DNA from: Tetragonia tetragonoides
Lineage: Eukaryota; Streptophyta; Magnoliopsida; Caryophyllales; Aizoaceae
Direction of reading: 5' to 3'
Assembly: GCA_038025085.1 (NCBI GenBank)
Contig: CM076142.1
Location: forward strand, 1,339,501 to 1,403,500
DNA length: 64,000 bases
This document shows positions 48,860-60,004 of the stretch, piece by piece (positions within the stretch are counted from its first letter, which is position 1; every line of letters starts with the position of its first letter). The notes under the pieces were generated by a model. It did not search any database and was not told where the DNA came from. It saw only the letters and a list, made by a program, of their open reading frames with translations. A program made the position numbers and the translations under genes.

Positions 48860-49574
48860 TAGGGGTGAAACTTATTCTGATTAAATCCAGAATCCAATCC
48901 AATCCAATCCAAATTAGGCAATTCAGATTGGATTTTTTGGATTTCGGATTGGATTCGGACTCGGAAAAAATATATTTTGGATTGGATTCGGATTCACCCT
49001 TTCGGAGTCCAATAATCCAATCCAATCCAAATTAGATATAAATCAACAAATGAAAATACATATAATCCAAAAATGATACTAGCCCAAAATAAAAAGTATA
49101 AACTACAAATTAAAACCTAAGGGATTGAAGGTAACAATAAAATGCATACATAAATTAAGAGATAAAAATTCTTTCAGACAACTCACTCAAGTCACGCCTT
49201 AGTAGCCACTCGTCCACTTGCTATCTCTTTACACATTTGTCTTCTCCATGTACACTAAGTGAAGATTACCGAACACCTTTGAAACTACATAATTTGTATT
49301 TTTTTTAATGAATGTTGTAGAATTATAGTTGGCTATGATATTTGTATTATTATCTTATCGATGAACTGTTTTTGAAATAAGGAGTCAGGAAAAAAATTGG
49401 ATTATTCGGATCAGATTGGATTGCGAAAAATAATTCGGATTGGATTCGGACTCAAAAATCAAAGTCCAAAATTAGTTTGGATTGTATTTGGACTCAAAAT
49501 TTCGAGTTCAAATTTTTTTGGATTGGATTTGGACTAGGCCATAATCCAATCTAAAGTCCAAACTTTCACCCCTA
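48860..49574. mobile_element. Non-autonomous hAT-type element, 715 bp
   Basis: Inverted ends TAGGGGTGAAA (48860-48870) and TTTCACCCCTA (49564-49574). Flanked by CCTATGTA and CCAATGTA (7 of 8 match), the 8-bp duplication of hAT elements. The inside is made of TTGGATT/AATCCAA words in both orientations near each end, so it can fold extensively. No transposase. Confidence 0.82.
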
Positions 49575-50529
49575 CCAATGTATAATTTTTAAACATTCAA
49601 AAAATTATTTAAACATACAAATACGAAATTGCTCAACGTAAATACAAAATTACTCAACGTAAATACTTTTGTCATAATAGTTCCTAAAACACCCTTTTTA
49701 CCTAAAATGCAGTTCTTCCCTTACCTCTTTCATTTTTCCATTTTCTTTCACTTTATTCACAAGAAGGATTGTACATCAAATTAATTTCTTTGATTTGCAA
49801 ACAATTTCTTTAATTTGTTTTGACTACAAATTAAACTAGCCGGTGATGAAACAATTGAATTATATTTTTTGGTGGGACAATTGAATAATGAAAATGCCCT
49901 AAGATGTCAGTTCCTCATCGTCGCCACCACCACCCCGGTGGCAACCCTCTCATTGTGAGCGACTCCTCCACCCCTAAATCCTGCTGCCACCCCCCGCCAC
50001 CCCTCCCCCGGTGCAACCAAAGTTTGAACCCGGCAGATCTCAAACCCGACTATTGATTTTGCTAAATACCTTCATACGGTATTGCATATTTTCTTATGAA
50101 GGCGAAGGCGCGAAGCACTTATGCTGGAGCTACAATCACATCCCTATACCACCTCAAAATTCAGAGCAAATTCATATACTAAATGAATATAATCACAAGT
50201 AAAAAAGCAAACTTCATATAGTTAATAAACACTTTAAAATTCTGGGTGATGTTCTGAGATCAGCATCATGATTTGATGCTCATATTTGTCATGTACTTAT
50301 GCAAAGTTGTTTAAGCATAGAAATTCCTCTTTTAATCATAGTTGGGAGATGAAATATAATGGTGTCGTGGGATTCAAAAGTCAGAAAATGAGAGAACATG
50401 GGGAAAGAGGGGAGAGAGACAAAAGGGGTGGAGGGCGTGAGAAGTGTTATGTGAAGGGTAGTATTTGAAAAATAAATTTACGTTAAGTAATTTGGGATTT
50501 ACGTTAAATAATTCTCTAAGATATATGAA

Positions 50530-50560
50530 TCGCCCGTGCGTAGCACGGGTAAAGTTCTAG
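50530..50560 (+). mobile_element. Helitron 3' terminus
   Basis: Hairpin GCCCGTGCGTAGCACGGG (50532-50549) followed by TAAAGTT and CTAG (50557-50560), then T. Same terminus type as at 19764-19792. The left end is not certain; TCTAATATCTAATC near 47358 is one candidate, which would make an element of about 3.2 kb containing the motif field and the hAT insert. Confidence 0.65.
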
Positions 50561-51727
50561 TTTAATTTATTTTGAAGCAAAAGACTCAATTCTTTTTCAA
50601 TATTGGGCCGAGATATTGGCTTATTGGACAAGACCAGAATGAATTATTATTGGCTTGTTGGGCCAAAATTTGCTTTGGCTAATGAAACTCCTAAATGGTT
50701 AATTATTTCATTTCATTTTTTTTTTTTGCTCGTAACTATTTCATTTTGTTTTTAAGGGGATTTTGTCATTACGCTAGTAGAAGAACCCCGCCGTTAGCCA
50801 GTTCAAGCTGTCTGTTAACGCCGGGCACAGATTTTTGGTACTGCTACACCGGAAGAGAAGAAATCCAGGTAAAAAAAAAGTATGATCTCTAATTCCTTTA
50901 TCTTCATTTAATTTTTATAAGGTTTTTAGTGCTCATATTGCGACTAATTGTAGAATCACTGTTTTCTATTTCTGACATCTGAACTGAACCCTTGCATTCT
51001 TCTTACTTGAATTAAGGTTTTGGGTTTCAAACTTTCTACTGTATTTCCAGTTGTAGACAAATGGCAAACTGGTTATGCATACCAGGTGTTTGATGAAATG
51101 CTTCTTCTAACCCTCGTGGTGTACCCATCATATAATAACGCTTTTCTTCAATATTTGGGTCTGAGTCTTTCTTTTTATACGTCATTGTGGTTATCCTTTC
51201 CACTAATGTAAAGAATCTATCGGCACAAGCTTACACACACTCTAACAAGAGTATGCTTTGAGTGTTAAAGATGTAGACTTTCTTTCCTATCTATGGGTTT
51301 GTCTGTAATTTTGGGGCAAGCTAGTGATTTCTATTTGATTAGAGCTGGCATTCATATACTTATTGGAGCTACAATATTATAGTGGGGAGTGAAAGGCCCA
51401 ATCTTGTATAGTTTAGACAATATTGAAATGAGGAAGCCGTCTAGATTCAAATGTTGGTGAGGGTGAGGTTTTTGTTTGGTTTGTGATAGTTTGGATCTTC
51501 ATGAGGATGGCTGGTTAGTATCTATATGTGGGCTGTTATTCACTTTTGTTCAGCTAAGGCCAAAAAAAAAATATTGGCTGAGATAATCAGCTATGATCAT
51601 TTAGCAGTTTTGCGCGAGTTTTAGTCTTTTCAACTTGATTATTGCTAAATCGAGAATTTTTTTAAAGCTGGGCGTTAAGTATGATAGGTGGCATAAATTT
51701 ATATGGTTTTGTTGGATTCAGGGAAGA

Positions 51728-53807
51728 ATGAAGATTCCACTGTTGGGGGAAAGGATATGGTTAGCAAAAGGAAGATGCCTTCATCAAGGAGAATCTTTAC
51801 GAAAACTTTCGAGCTCGTCATGGCTTCTTGTGTCATATTCTTCATATTCTGACACTCCAGGGAAGAAGTCTAAGGCTACTCCACTGCAGGTTTACACCCC
51901 TTTGTTGTTTCTAATGTGCTGAAATAGAGGCACTGTTCATTTTATTTCTATGATCCCACTATACATGCCATGTAATTCAAGTACGGTTAACGGTAATTTT
52001 ACTCAGGAAAGGAGAATGATAGACCGGTTTAGGTTGCATGTTAAAGGAGGTGATGGTGGAAGTGGAAACGCAAGCATGCGCCGTAGTCGAAATGATCGCC
52101 ATGGAAAGCCTGATGGTGAATTTTGTATTCTAATTTTGACCTATGTGACTCAACATAGATAAGATATCTGAGTCTCCGTTGTAATGTATACTGCTCTACT
52201 TCATCTGATTACCCTCAATTTTAAAGGTGGAAATGGTGGACGAGGTGGTGACGTGATTCTACAATGTACTTCTGCGGTTTGGGACTTCCGTGGTCTGCAA
52301 CACCACATAGTATGTGACCTCTACTGTTATGTTTTTGTCATTATGCGATTTTCTGCTTCAAACTGTAGTTGTTTTGAGAACACAAGGTCCTGATATGTGA
52401 TATTGGCTGCTGTCAGAATGGAAGAAGTGGTGGGCATGGAACGTCAAAGAATAAGATAGGCAGCAGGGGAGAAGACAAGGTCATGAAATGTGATTGTTTT
52501 CTTACATTTCTGTTTAATGGGGACATTTTGTCTTTGTGTTGCAGTTGATTGACTGCTCAAGTCTTGTGCTACAGGTTGTACAGGTACCTGTTGGTACTGT
52601 TATGCATCTGGTGGAGGGTGAAATCCCCTCGACAGTGGATAAGCCCTCTTCTGACCACACATCTCCTTGGGATGTTCCAGGTACAGTTACTTTGGATCTC
52701 TGTGCATCTGATCAGCTGCCCACTTCTAGGCTGCGTGAACCAAAGGTTGAATTGGTGGAGGATGTAGCTCGTGACTCTAGTTCTTGCACTCAAAATTCTG
52801 TTGTTGAATCAGCTGACAATAAGCGATACTTTCGTGGATCATCAACTAAATCTCGTTCTTTACGTACTATTTCTTGCCGTAAATCAACATATGATGAGGA
52901 AGAATTTTTCTCTGACTGTCAAAGTGAGAATGATTGTGAAAGTATGGAAGATGATGATTATAATGTAGAAGATGATACTAATATGTCTGAGGAGTGGGAA
53001 GAAGATTTGGAAGAAGTACAATATAACGTTGCTGAATTAACTGAAGAGGGGCAGCAAATAACTGTTGCTCAAGGAGGTGAAGGTGGCTTAGGCAGTGTGT
53101 CATCTGGGGGACATTCTAAGAGGAACTTGAGGGTTGGTAGGATTGATGACGTTGAAGGTACAAGTGATGAAATTCAAACCAACGTAAGGGTTGGTTTGCC
53201 GGGGTCACAGGCTGTTCTAATATTGGAACTCAAGAGCATCGCTGATGTGGGCCTAGTAGGAATGCCAAATGCTGGTAAAAGTACTCTTTTGGGTGCTATA
53301 TCCAGGGCTAAACCTGCTGTAGGTCACTATGCCTTCACAACGTTAAGGCCAAATATTGGAAAATTGAATTATGACGAGTTCTCGACAACTGTGGCTGACA
53401 TTCCCGGAATTATTAAGTGCGCACATGAGAATCGTGGTCTCGGACATGCTTTCTTGCGACACATAGAAAGAACCAAAATTTTGGCCTACGTGGTAGATCT
53501 GGCTGCTGCACTTGATGGCCGAAAAGGGGTTCCACCATGGGAGCAGCTCAAAGATTTGGTTTTGGAGTTGGAGCATTATCGAGAAGGGTTGTCAGATCGT
53601 CCTTCTTTAGTAGTGGCAAATAAAATTGATGAGGCAGGGGCTGAAGGTGTTCTTGAAGAGCTACAGCGAAGAGTTCACGGTATTCCTATCTACCCTGTTT
53701 GTGCAGTTTTGGAGGAGGGTATACCGGAGCTAAAATCTGGTTTGAGACTGCTTTTTAATGGTGGAGATTCTGCTAGACTGCGATTAGATAACATTCTGAT
53801 TGATTAG
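51728..53807 (+). CDS. OBGM: Obg-type GTPase, mitochondrial (ObgM)
   Basis: Obg/CgtA GTPase, which binds the large ribosomal subunit during assembly; plant ObgM acts in mitochondria. Exons 51728-51889, 52007-52115, 52227-52309, 52417-52479, 52575-53807, in phase, 549 residues. The N-terminus is basic and Ser-rich (organelle targeting). The Gly-rich Obg fold starts at FRLHVKGGDGGSGNASMRR, GGNGGRGGDVILQC, VVQVPVGTVMHLVEGE. It is interrupted by an acidic insert of about 130 residues (DEEEFFSDCQSENDCE..., EEWEEDLEEV) before GGEGGLGSVSSGG. G domain: G1 GMPNAGKST (about 368), FTTLRPN, G3 DIPG (about 413), G4 NKID (about 486). C-terminus is short, with no extra domain. The exon 5 acceptor at 52574 is preferred to 52547, which would add 9 residues not usual in the family. 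An untranslated first exon near 50830-50868 is likely. Confidence 0.93.
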
Positions 53808-55574
53808 CTGTTGCTTAGTAAGTCATTAGGAGGTGGAGGGGAAGAAGAGGAAGAAGAAAAGAACTTTAGCGAGTAGTCCTTCTGTTATTTACCAGATGAT
53901 GTTAATATTCTCCGGTATCCTTCTAAGTTGAGCTATTTCTAGTGAAAGAAGCTGATCGGCTGTTCTTTCTCAGAACCGGTAAGTTTCTTTCTAATGTGTA
54001 TTATATCAGTTGGTATCTTCCTTTTAATATGTTTCAGATGGTGTTTCTTCCTCTTCCTGAAAGAGCTTAATTATGCATAAATTACTCAATTATAATCTCA
54101 GATTGTTGGAAAGTGCTCCGCTTTTTTATTCACACACTAAAGGGGTCATTATTTATGTGATTCCAATACTAGGCAGAAGGGGCCCACAAAGTTTTCATAT
54201 CTATGATGCTTATATCTGCAGCTTTCTTATGTCAACTTGTGAAGAAGCATGCTTCATGCTATTTTCTGATAGTGAAGTTGCAATATAACAAGGAGTATTG
54301 TTAAAGTTATTGTTTTGACTTTGATTCTTTCTTCTCTTTTTATTCTGATTTTTTTTTTTTTGGGGGGGGGGGGGGCATCTGATTTTTTTTCAAGTACTTG
54401 ATAGTTCTTGGTGCCATTTGGTTCACGTTTGTCTGTATACTTCTCTAGTTCCCTGGATAATTAGGTCAAATATGACAAAAACACATTTGTATCAAAGACC
54501 TCCAAGGAATCTGAATTTTGTCAGAGTGAAATCTAGAGGTTTCTGGATAACTTGTGTAAACTACTTGTTGGCCCTTCAAAAAAAAAAAAAAAAATGTAAG
54601 CAACTTGTTGGAAGAGTCAATTGCTGCAGTTTTATCCTCTTAATTGCTTAATCACAGAAAACTTCCAATATTTGGCTCTTAGTGAAAAGAGGGGACACCT
54701 TTGACATTAATTAGAAGCTTCTGGATATAGATAATGCAATAAAATCAAAATTGTTATTGCAACAGGGAAAGCATCATGTGAATTGCTGCACCTGGGAGGG
54801 AATTGAAGGAATATGAACAGAATTGTGACTGGATATGATTTGCATATATGCAGACATATTTGGCTCCCGATCTTTGTTATAATTTGTTAAAAGAGTAACC
54901 AGAATAAGGATTTCTTACTGTAGATATAAATTTGATCTGCACAACAGTGAACGTTTCCTAAGAAAGTTCTTTCCCTGGACAAACCAATACCTTCCTCCTC
55001 CCTGGGGTTACCCTGGAAAAAGTGCAAAGTATATTCCATTTCTGGGTAAAGATGGTCATGATATTGCAATGTGCTACGTCACTTGTGATACATCCACATA
55101 AGAGAATGTGCATAACTATAGTCTATATGATATCCGGGCACTTGAGGATGGTCATGGGTACGTTGAGTTGAAATGCGGTGGCGTGTCTCAGCAAGATAGA
55201 CCTTTGCATTTGTTGTTTTACAGGAACAGAAACAGACTTGTCAAGTTAAAGAGACTTGGGGGAAGGTGGTGCCTGTAAGTTATCTTCTCCTGCGCTGACC
55301 ATTTCCTTAACATTTATAATACTCAAGACCAATATTGCATTGCCGAGTTCTGACAATGACTTGTGAAGGAAGTTGGCTAGTTGGGGAACAATTGACTTGT
55401 GAGAAGCCAGGATTCTTACACATGTACGGTGAAGATCTCCTACCCTGCATCCGATAATTTCTATATAAAGGTGTCAACCTTCATCTTTTCTGGATCATCC
55501 AAACAACTTCATATTACTAAATTCAATCTCCTACAAACTCTTTTCCCAAGTATATTTTACATTCTCTGAGAAAG
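53808..55574. other. Intergenic between ObgM and the metallothionein gene
   Basis: 3' UTR of ObgM, then spacer with T and G homopolymers (54349-54375) and an A run (54579-54594). From about 55440 the metallothionein promoter. No other gene seen. Confidence 0.6.
55461..55469 (+). promoter_or_regulatory. TATA box of the metallothionein gene
   Basis: CTATATAAAG at 55461-55470, 105 bases before the ATG. This predicts a start near 55495 and a leader of about 80 bases. Confidence 0.7.
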
Positions 55575-55984
55575 ATGTTGAACTGTGGAAACTGTGGGTG
55601 TGGTGACAACTGCAGCTGTGGCAGTGGATGCAACTGCAACAGGTACGTTTCCTTCTTGATGAATGGTTTGTGCCAAGGTTCTCCAGAAGTCTAATTGTTT
55701 TTCTGAAAGACAGAAACTCTTTTACCATCACTTGCACCTCTATCAACGCCTTAGTACTCTTTATTATACCATTCAGCTTTGTTTCTTTATAGATTGAATG
55801 AAACTGCTACAGGTTTTCCATAAAATCAATGAACAAAATTCCACATTCTTGAAGAAAAATGTTGATCTATCATGTCATTAGCCCTTTAAGTCGTGTGTGT
55901 GTTGGAGTTCATAAATGATTTTTGAAGACAAGCTACGAAAGCAAATTTGAGTTCACATCCCTGTTCACACCTTCCTGTTGTCTG

Positions 55985-56015
<31 letters not shown>

Positions 56016-56314
56016 AGGAGGAAATTTTAAAGACAAATATAGGCATGCGCATGACAATGTGATGTGATAGATGCTGTTTCTTGATACTCATATTCTGTTA
56101 ATTTCTCATCTACAGCTGGATTGTTTAGAAAGTTACTGGTGTAGTCCTAATGAAGACATAAACATCTACGATTGATATTCATTTTAAGTAAAAACTCTTA
56201 TTCTTCCTTGCATGTATATCTAACCAATAATTTCTTTTTTTCTTCTCCAGGGTCTATTCTAAGAAGGGTTGCGACTGCGGAGATGACTGCAGCTGTGACC
56301 CATGCACCTGTTAA
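55575..56314 (+). CDS. MT1: Short type 1 metallothionein, split by an intron
   Basis: Cys-rich metal-binding peptide of the cytosol (Cu, Zn, Cd binding in the family). Exon 1 55575-55642 and exon 2 56251-56314, with a GT-AG intron of 608 bp, give 43 residues of which 13 are Cys. Domain 1: CGNCGCGDNCSCGSGCNC; it contains the type 1 pattern CxCxxxCxCxxxCxC plus one extra Cys at residue 4. The spacer is only seven residues (NRVYSKK, then G). Domain 2: CDCGDDCSCDPCTC, which fits CxCxxxCxCxxCxC exactly. Most plant type 1 proteins have a spacer near 40 residues; the short form recalls Arabidopsis MT1A/MT1C (about 45 residues). The position between ObgM and the PPR gene matches MT1A/MT1C in Arabidopsis, from memory. 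TATA box 105 bases upstream. Each exon alone is too short to notice in an open-frame search. Confidence 0.88.
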
Positions 56315-57511
56315 AGGAGATAGTCATCTCCTTTTACTGCTATAATTATGCGGCTTGCTGTATTCTGAAATACTTGTCAAAAGAATAAGTTAACCATGGC
56401 ATCTTCGGGTCCAGCATGTAACTGGATCTGTTGATGTGCTGTGGTTTGTGTGCTAATGTAACAGTCTGTGTGTAATATTGATTACAGAATGTCTGTGTGT
56501 AATACTGATTACAGTATTGAATGAAAGAATCTTATATAACTAAGTCATACATCTCGTCTTTTGGCTTTTCATCATGGTAACCTTGGTTTTACAACTCTGA
56601 TCTGGTTTCGACGATCACTAATATGAAGCAACCTTCCTCCCTTTTGAAGTTGACTAATGATGGTGTACTGTTACTGTGCACACCATATAACTCTATTTTT
56701 ATGCCTCAAGGATTACAGAATTTGTGCTTTGAAAGCTCGTATGAGGCGGCTTCAAGGTGAGGTCCCTCTTATACAAGTATGATGTCATGTCAACGTCATA
56801 TTTGTGTATAGAGGTAGCCCCAGTACCCCACCTTGAGGCGGCTTCATACGAGACTTATTGGAATTTGTAATAAACGAGCAGTTAATGGAAGATTGAGACT
56901 TCGAGATATGACAGCAGACTTTGTCAAAAATAATTGATAAGTACTCCACAAAATAATCGATTATGCTAACAACATTTGTCCATTCCAAAAGTATTTCAAA
57001 TGAAAAGGTCTTTGAGAGGAAAATGATTATCTATCGAGAGATTAAGATCCCTCAAAAATAAAATTAAATAAAAACAGTAGCAGCTGAGGTAATTAACAAT
57101 TCAAAAATAAATAAATAAATAAATTAATTAACTACTCAAATCAGTTAACACAATTGATTTTAACTAGTCAAAGTCCTATGAGTAGAAACAGAACAGTAAA
57201 CAAGTTACACGAGCTCTCTGCTCTCTCACCATCATCTTCTCTCTCATATTCTGGCTTTCCGTCTCTCTCATCGTCTCATCGGGCACAGCGGCACGGCAGA
57301 CTGTGTTATTGGACGGCGATCACAGCCACTTTCATTTATGAGAAAGAGACAGGAAATTAAATTATCAAGTGCAAAACCACATATAGTTCATTGCTAGCAA
57401 TTGCTAATGGTCAATGGATCCCTTTGGTAAAATGCTTTAAAACTCTATCACAAATCACTCCAATGGAATGAATTCATTCTTCAGCGTGACATTTACCCAA
57501 ATACATTAATC
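56315..57511. other. Intergenic between the metallothionein and PPR genes
   Basis: Metallothionein 3' UTR (with a tandem TCTGTGTGTAATA duplicate at 56465-56512), a hairpin at 56736-56852, AT-rich spacer with an AAAT run (57104-57122), then the PPR promoter with CTCTCTC/ATCTTCTCTCTC near 57217-57272. Confidence 0.6.
56736..56852. repeat. 117-bp hairpin (MITE or precursor-like fold-back)
   Basis: The left arm CTCGTATGAGGCGGCTTCAAGG pairs with the right arm CCTTGAGGCGGCTTCATACGAG. The inner parts CCTCTTATACAAGTATGATG and CGTCATATTTGTGTATAGAGG also pair, leaving a loop of about 9 bases. The stem is about 53 bp with scattered mismatches. Confidence 0.75.
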
Positions 57512-59473
57512 ATGAGAGCGGCTGCTCTCGTCTTTGGGCGTAGACTCTCTGGGGCATTTCATCGAACAGTTGGTGTGCCTTTGCAAACAAGAAACATAGC
57601 TGCATATTCTGCTACATTTTGCACCCAATCAATCAGTGACCAATTGGGTTCAGAAAATTCCAACTCAAACGATGGGGAAATTCCCAAAATGTTGTCTTTA
57701 AGGATAGAAAGGTTGCCAAGAGGAGAGGCAGTTGGGTCTGTGTTTCAGAGGTGGATGGGTGATGGTTTTGCTGTTCATAGGGGTGATATTTTTCATGCAA
57801 TCAACCGTTTAAGGAAGCTTAAGTTGAATAAGCGTGCCCTTGAGGTGACTCTCTTTTTTATTTTTCTTGTGTTAATGAGATTTTTCTGACTTATTGGTGT
57901 TTGCCTTTTATGTGTTTGTTAAAATGCTTGAATGAGTCATGGAACTTGCACAAGTGGGTCTGAGTAAAGGTTCTGCAGCTCATCTGGTTTCACAATTTAA
58001 AATCTTTGGAGCTTATATGCAATACAAGTAGAAGACCTTTTATTTTGGGTTTTGGGTGTTGGTGTCTGTTTGCTTCTTTTCTGATGTTGAACCACTTATA
58101 TAACCCTTTTCAAACTGAATTACTAATGTTGAAATGTTTGATTTATGTGGTTGATTAGTTGAATCAGAAAAGATATAATTGTGAGCATTAAGGATGATCT
58201 TGAATTTTTCATTATTTGACAGGTAATGGAATGGGTGATCAGGGAGAAACCGTATAGACCAAAGGAACTGGATTATTCATATCTGCTGGAGTTTACCATT
58301 AAGCTTCATGGTATATCACAAGGTGAGAAACTCTTCCTTAATGTTCCTGCTGAATTCCAAAATGACTTGCTCTACAACAATCTTGTAATTGCATGCTTGG
58401 ACAAAGGAGTGATAAAGCTTTCATTGGATTACATGAAGAAAATGAGGGAATTAGGGCATCCTATCTCATACCTTGTCTTCAATCGCCTCATTATGCTTCA
58501 TTCTTCTCCTCGGCGTAGGAAAATGATCCCTAAGATTCTCTCTCAAATGAAGGCTGATAAGGTTGCCCCCCATGTTTCGACTTTCAACATTCTTTTGAAG
58601 ATTGAAGCTAATGAGCACAATATTGAAGGTCTGATGAAAGTCTTTAGCGACATGAAGCAGGCAAATGTCGTCCCCAATGAGATAACATACTGTATTCTAG
58701 CCACTGCGCATGCAGTTGCAAGGTTGTATACTGTGTGTGAGACTTATGTTGAAGCTGTGGAGAAGTCGAAAACAGGGAATAATTGGTCAACATATGATGT
58801 CCTCATCATTTTGTATGGGTACTTGAGAAAGGCAAAGGAGCTAGAGAGAACATGGGGCACTGTACAAGAATTCGATCATATTAGGTTAAAGAGTTTCTTA
58901 TTAGCAATTGAATCATTTGGTAGAATTGGCCTGTTGGATCGCGCTGAAGAACTTTGGGAAGAAATGAAGTCTCGAAAGGGTTTAAAATCTACAGAACAGT
59001 ATAATTCCATGATCTCTGTATATTCCAAGAATGACCTTATTGATAAGGTTGCAGGGCTCTTCAGGGAGATGAAGACAAATGGATGCAAACCTAATGCCAT
59101 AACCTATAGACATCTTGCTTTGGGATGCTTAAAAGCTGGATTAACTAAAGAAGGGATAAAGACATTGGAAATGGGATCAAAGCAAACCATGAGCAGCAGC
59201 GTTAAAAAATCGAGCCCCTGGCTGGAGACTACCCTTTCAATTATTGAGATATTCGCAGAGAATGGAGATGTTGAGAATGCAGAAAAATTCTTTGAAGAGC
59301 TGAAGGAAGCCAGATATACCAGGTATACATTCGTGTACAATAGTTTAATAAAAGCTTATGTTAGGGCCAAGATCTATAGTCCAAATCTTCTTCGTAGGAT
59401 GATTCTCGGAGGGGCAAGACCAGATGCTGAGACCTACAGCTTGATAAAGCTTGTCGAGCAGTTTAATACTTGA
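57512..59473 (+). CDS. Mitochondrial P-class pentatricopeptide repeat (PPR) protein
   Basis: RNA-binding helical-repeat protein, P class, likely in mitochondria. Exons 57512-57844 and 58223-59473, joined in phase 0, 527 residues. The N-terminus MRAAALVFGRRLSGAFHRTVG is basic and Arg-rich as in mitochondrial presequences. Repeats of 35 residues run from about 145, e.g. YNNLVIACLDKGVIKLSLDYMKKMRELGHP, STFNILLKIEANEHNIEGLMKVFSDM (near 58579-58656), EQYNSMISVYSKNDLIDKVAGLFREMKTNGCKP, and FVYNSLIKAYVRAKIY. No E or DYW editing domain follows; the protein ends at KLVEQFNT. One early intron is unusual for PPR genes but occurs in this small subgroup (At1g07590-like, from memory). Confidence 0.93.
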
Positions 59474-60004
59474 CTGTAAGATCTCATTTCAAAAGATTGC
59501 ATTTATATCTATTTGCGTATTGAATTCAGCATAGTGCAAATGTGTTATTTGATATATTTTTTTTTACAATATGCTCTCTTTCTCTGCTAGAATTGGAATA
59601 TTTTATTTACTCTGAAACAGAATTAGAACTTTACAACTTTAGAGAACTCAACATGTATATATTGACAGCTATTTTCTGCGGTTTGAAAGGTATGTGATTT
59701 CTCAAACTGAATAGTTAATGGAGGAGATTAGTGACTGTAGTGAGAAATCAAATGAATATATACTCCTTAAGAATGTGAATTAAGGGGATATTCAGCTTCA
59801 GTCTGCTCACTGTTGGCGTAAAAAGGAGACTAAATTGTCAGCCGAAACAAGAGGCAGGAGAGAACATAGTGATGACTCATCAGAAAGGCTAGAGACTACA
59901 GACTTCTGTTCACTTGTAAGTTTGGAAGCCACATAGTGCAAAGTGGATTGTGAATCAAACACACCAAAACAGTTTCGCTTGCAATGGCGGAAAAATCATC
60001 TCGC
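59474..60004. other. Spacer after the PPR gene
   Basis: PPR 3' UTR and AT-rich spacer. I see nothing else before the tandem array. Confidence 0.55.

Larger units (their letters stand above)
46071..51727. other. Long intergenic gap with transposons
   Basis: 46071-47060 is spacer without recognised content. Then come a SINE (47074-47294), a motif-repeat field (47405-48820), a 715-bp hAT-type element (48860-49574), AT-rich spacer with a proline/CCACC-rich patch near 49925-50010, and a Helitron 3' end (50530-50560). From about 50780 the Obg gene leader begins: donor-like CCAG/GTAAAA at 50869 and acceptor ATTCAG at 51720, giving an untranslated first exon. Confidence 0.55.

Noticed and set aside
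52536..52574. Alternative acceptor adding 9 residues before VVQVPVGT in ObgM
   Set aside because: In frame, but the family runs from the Gly-rich segment directly into VVQVPVGT; the later acceptor (52574) fits better.
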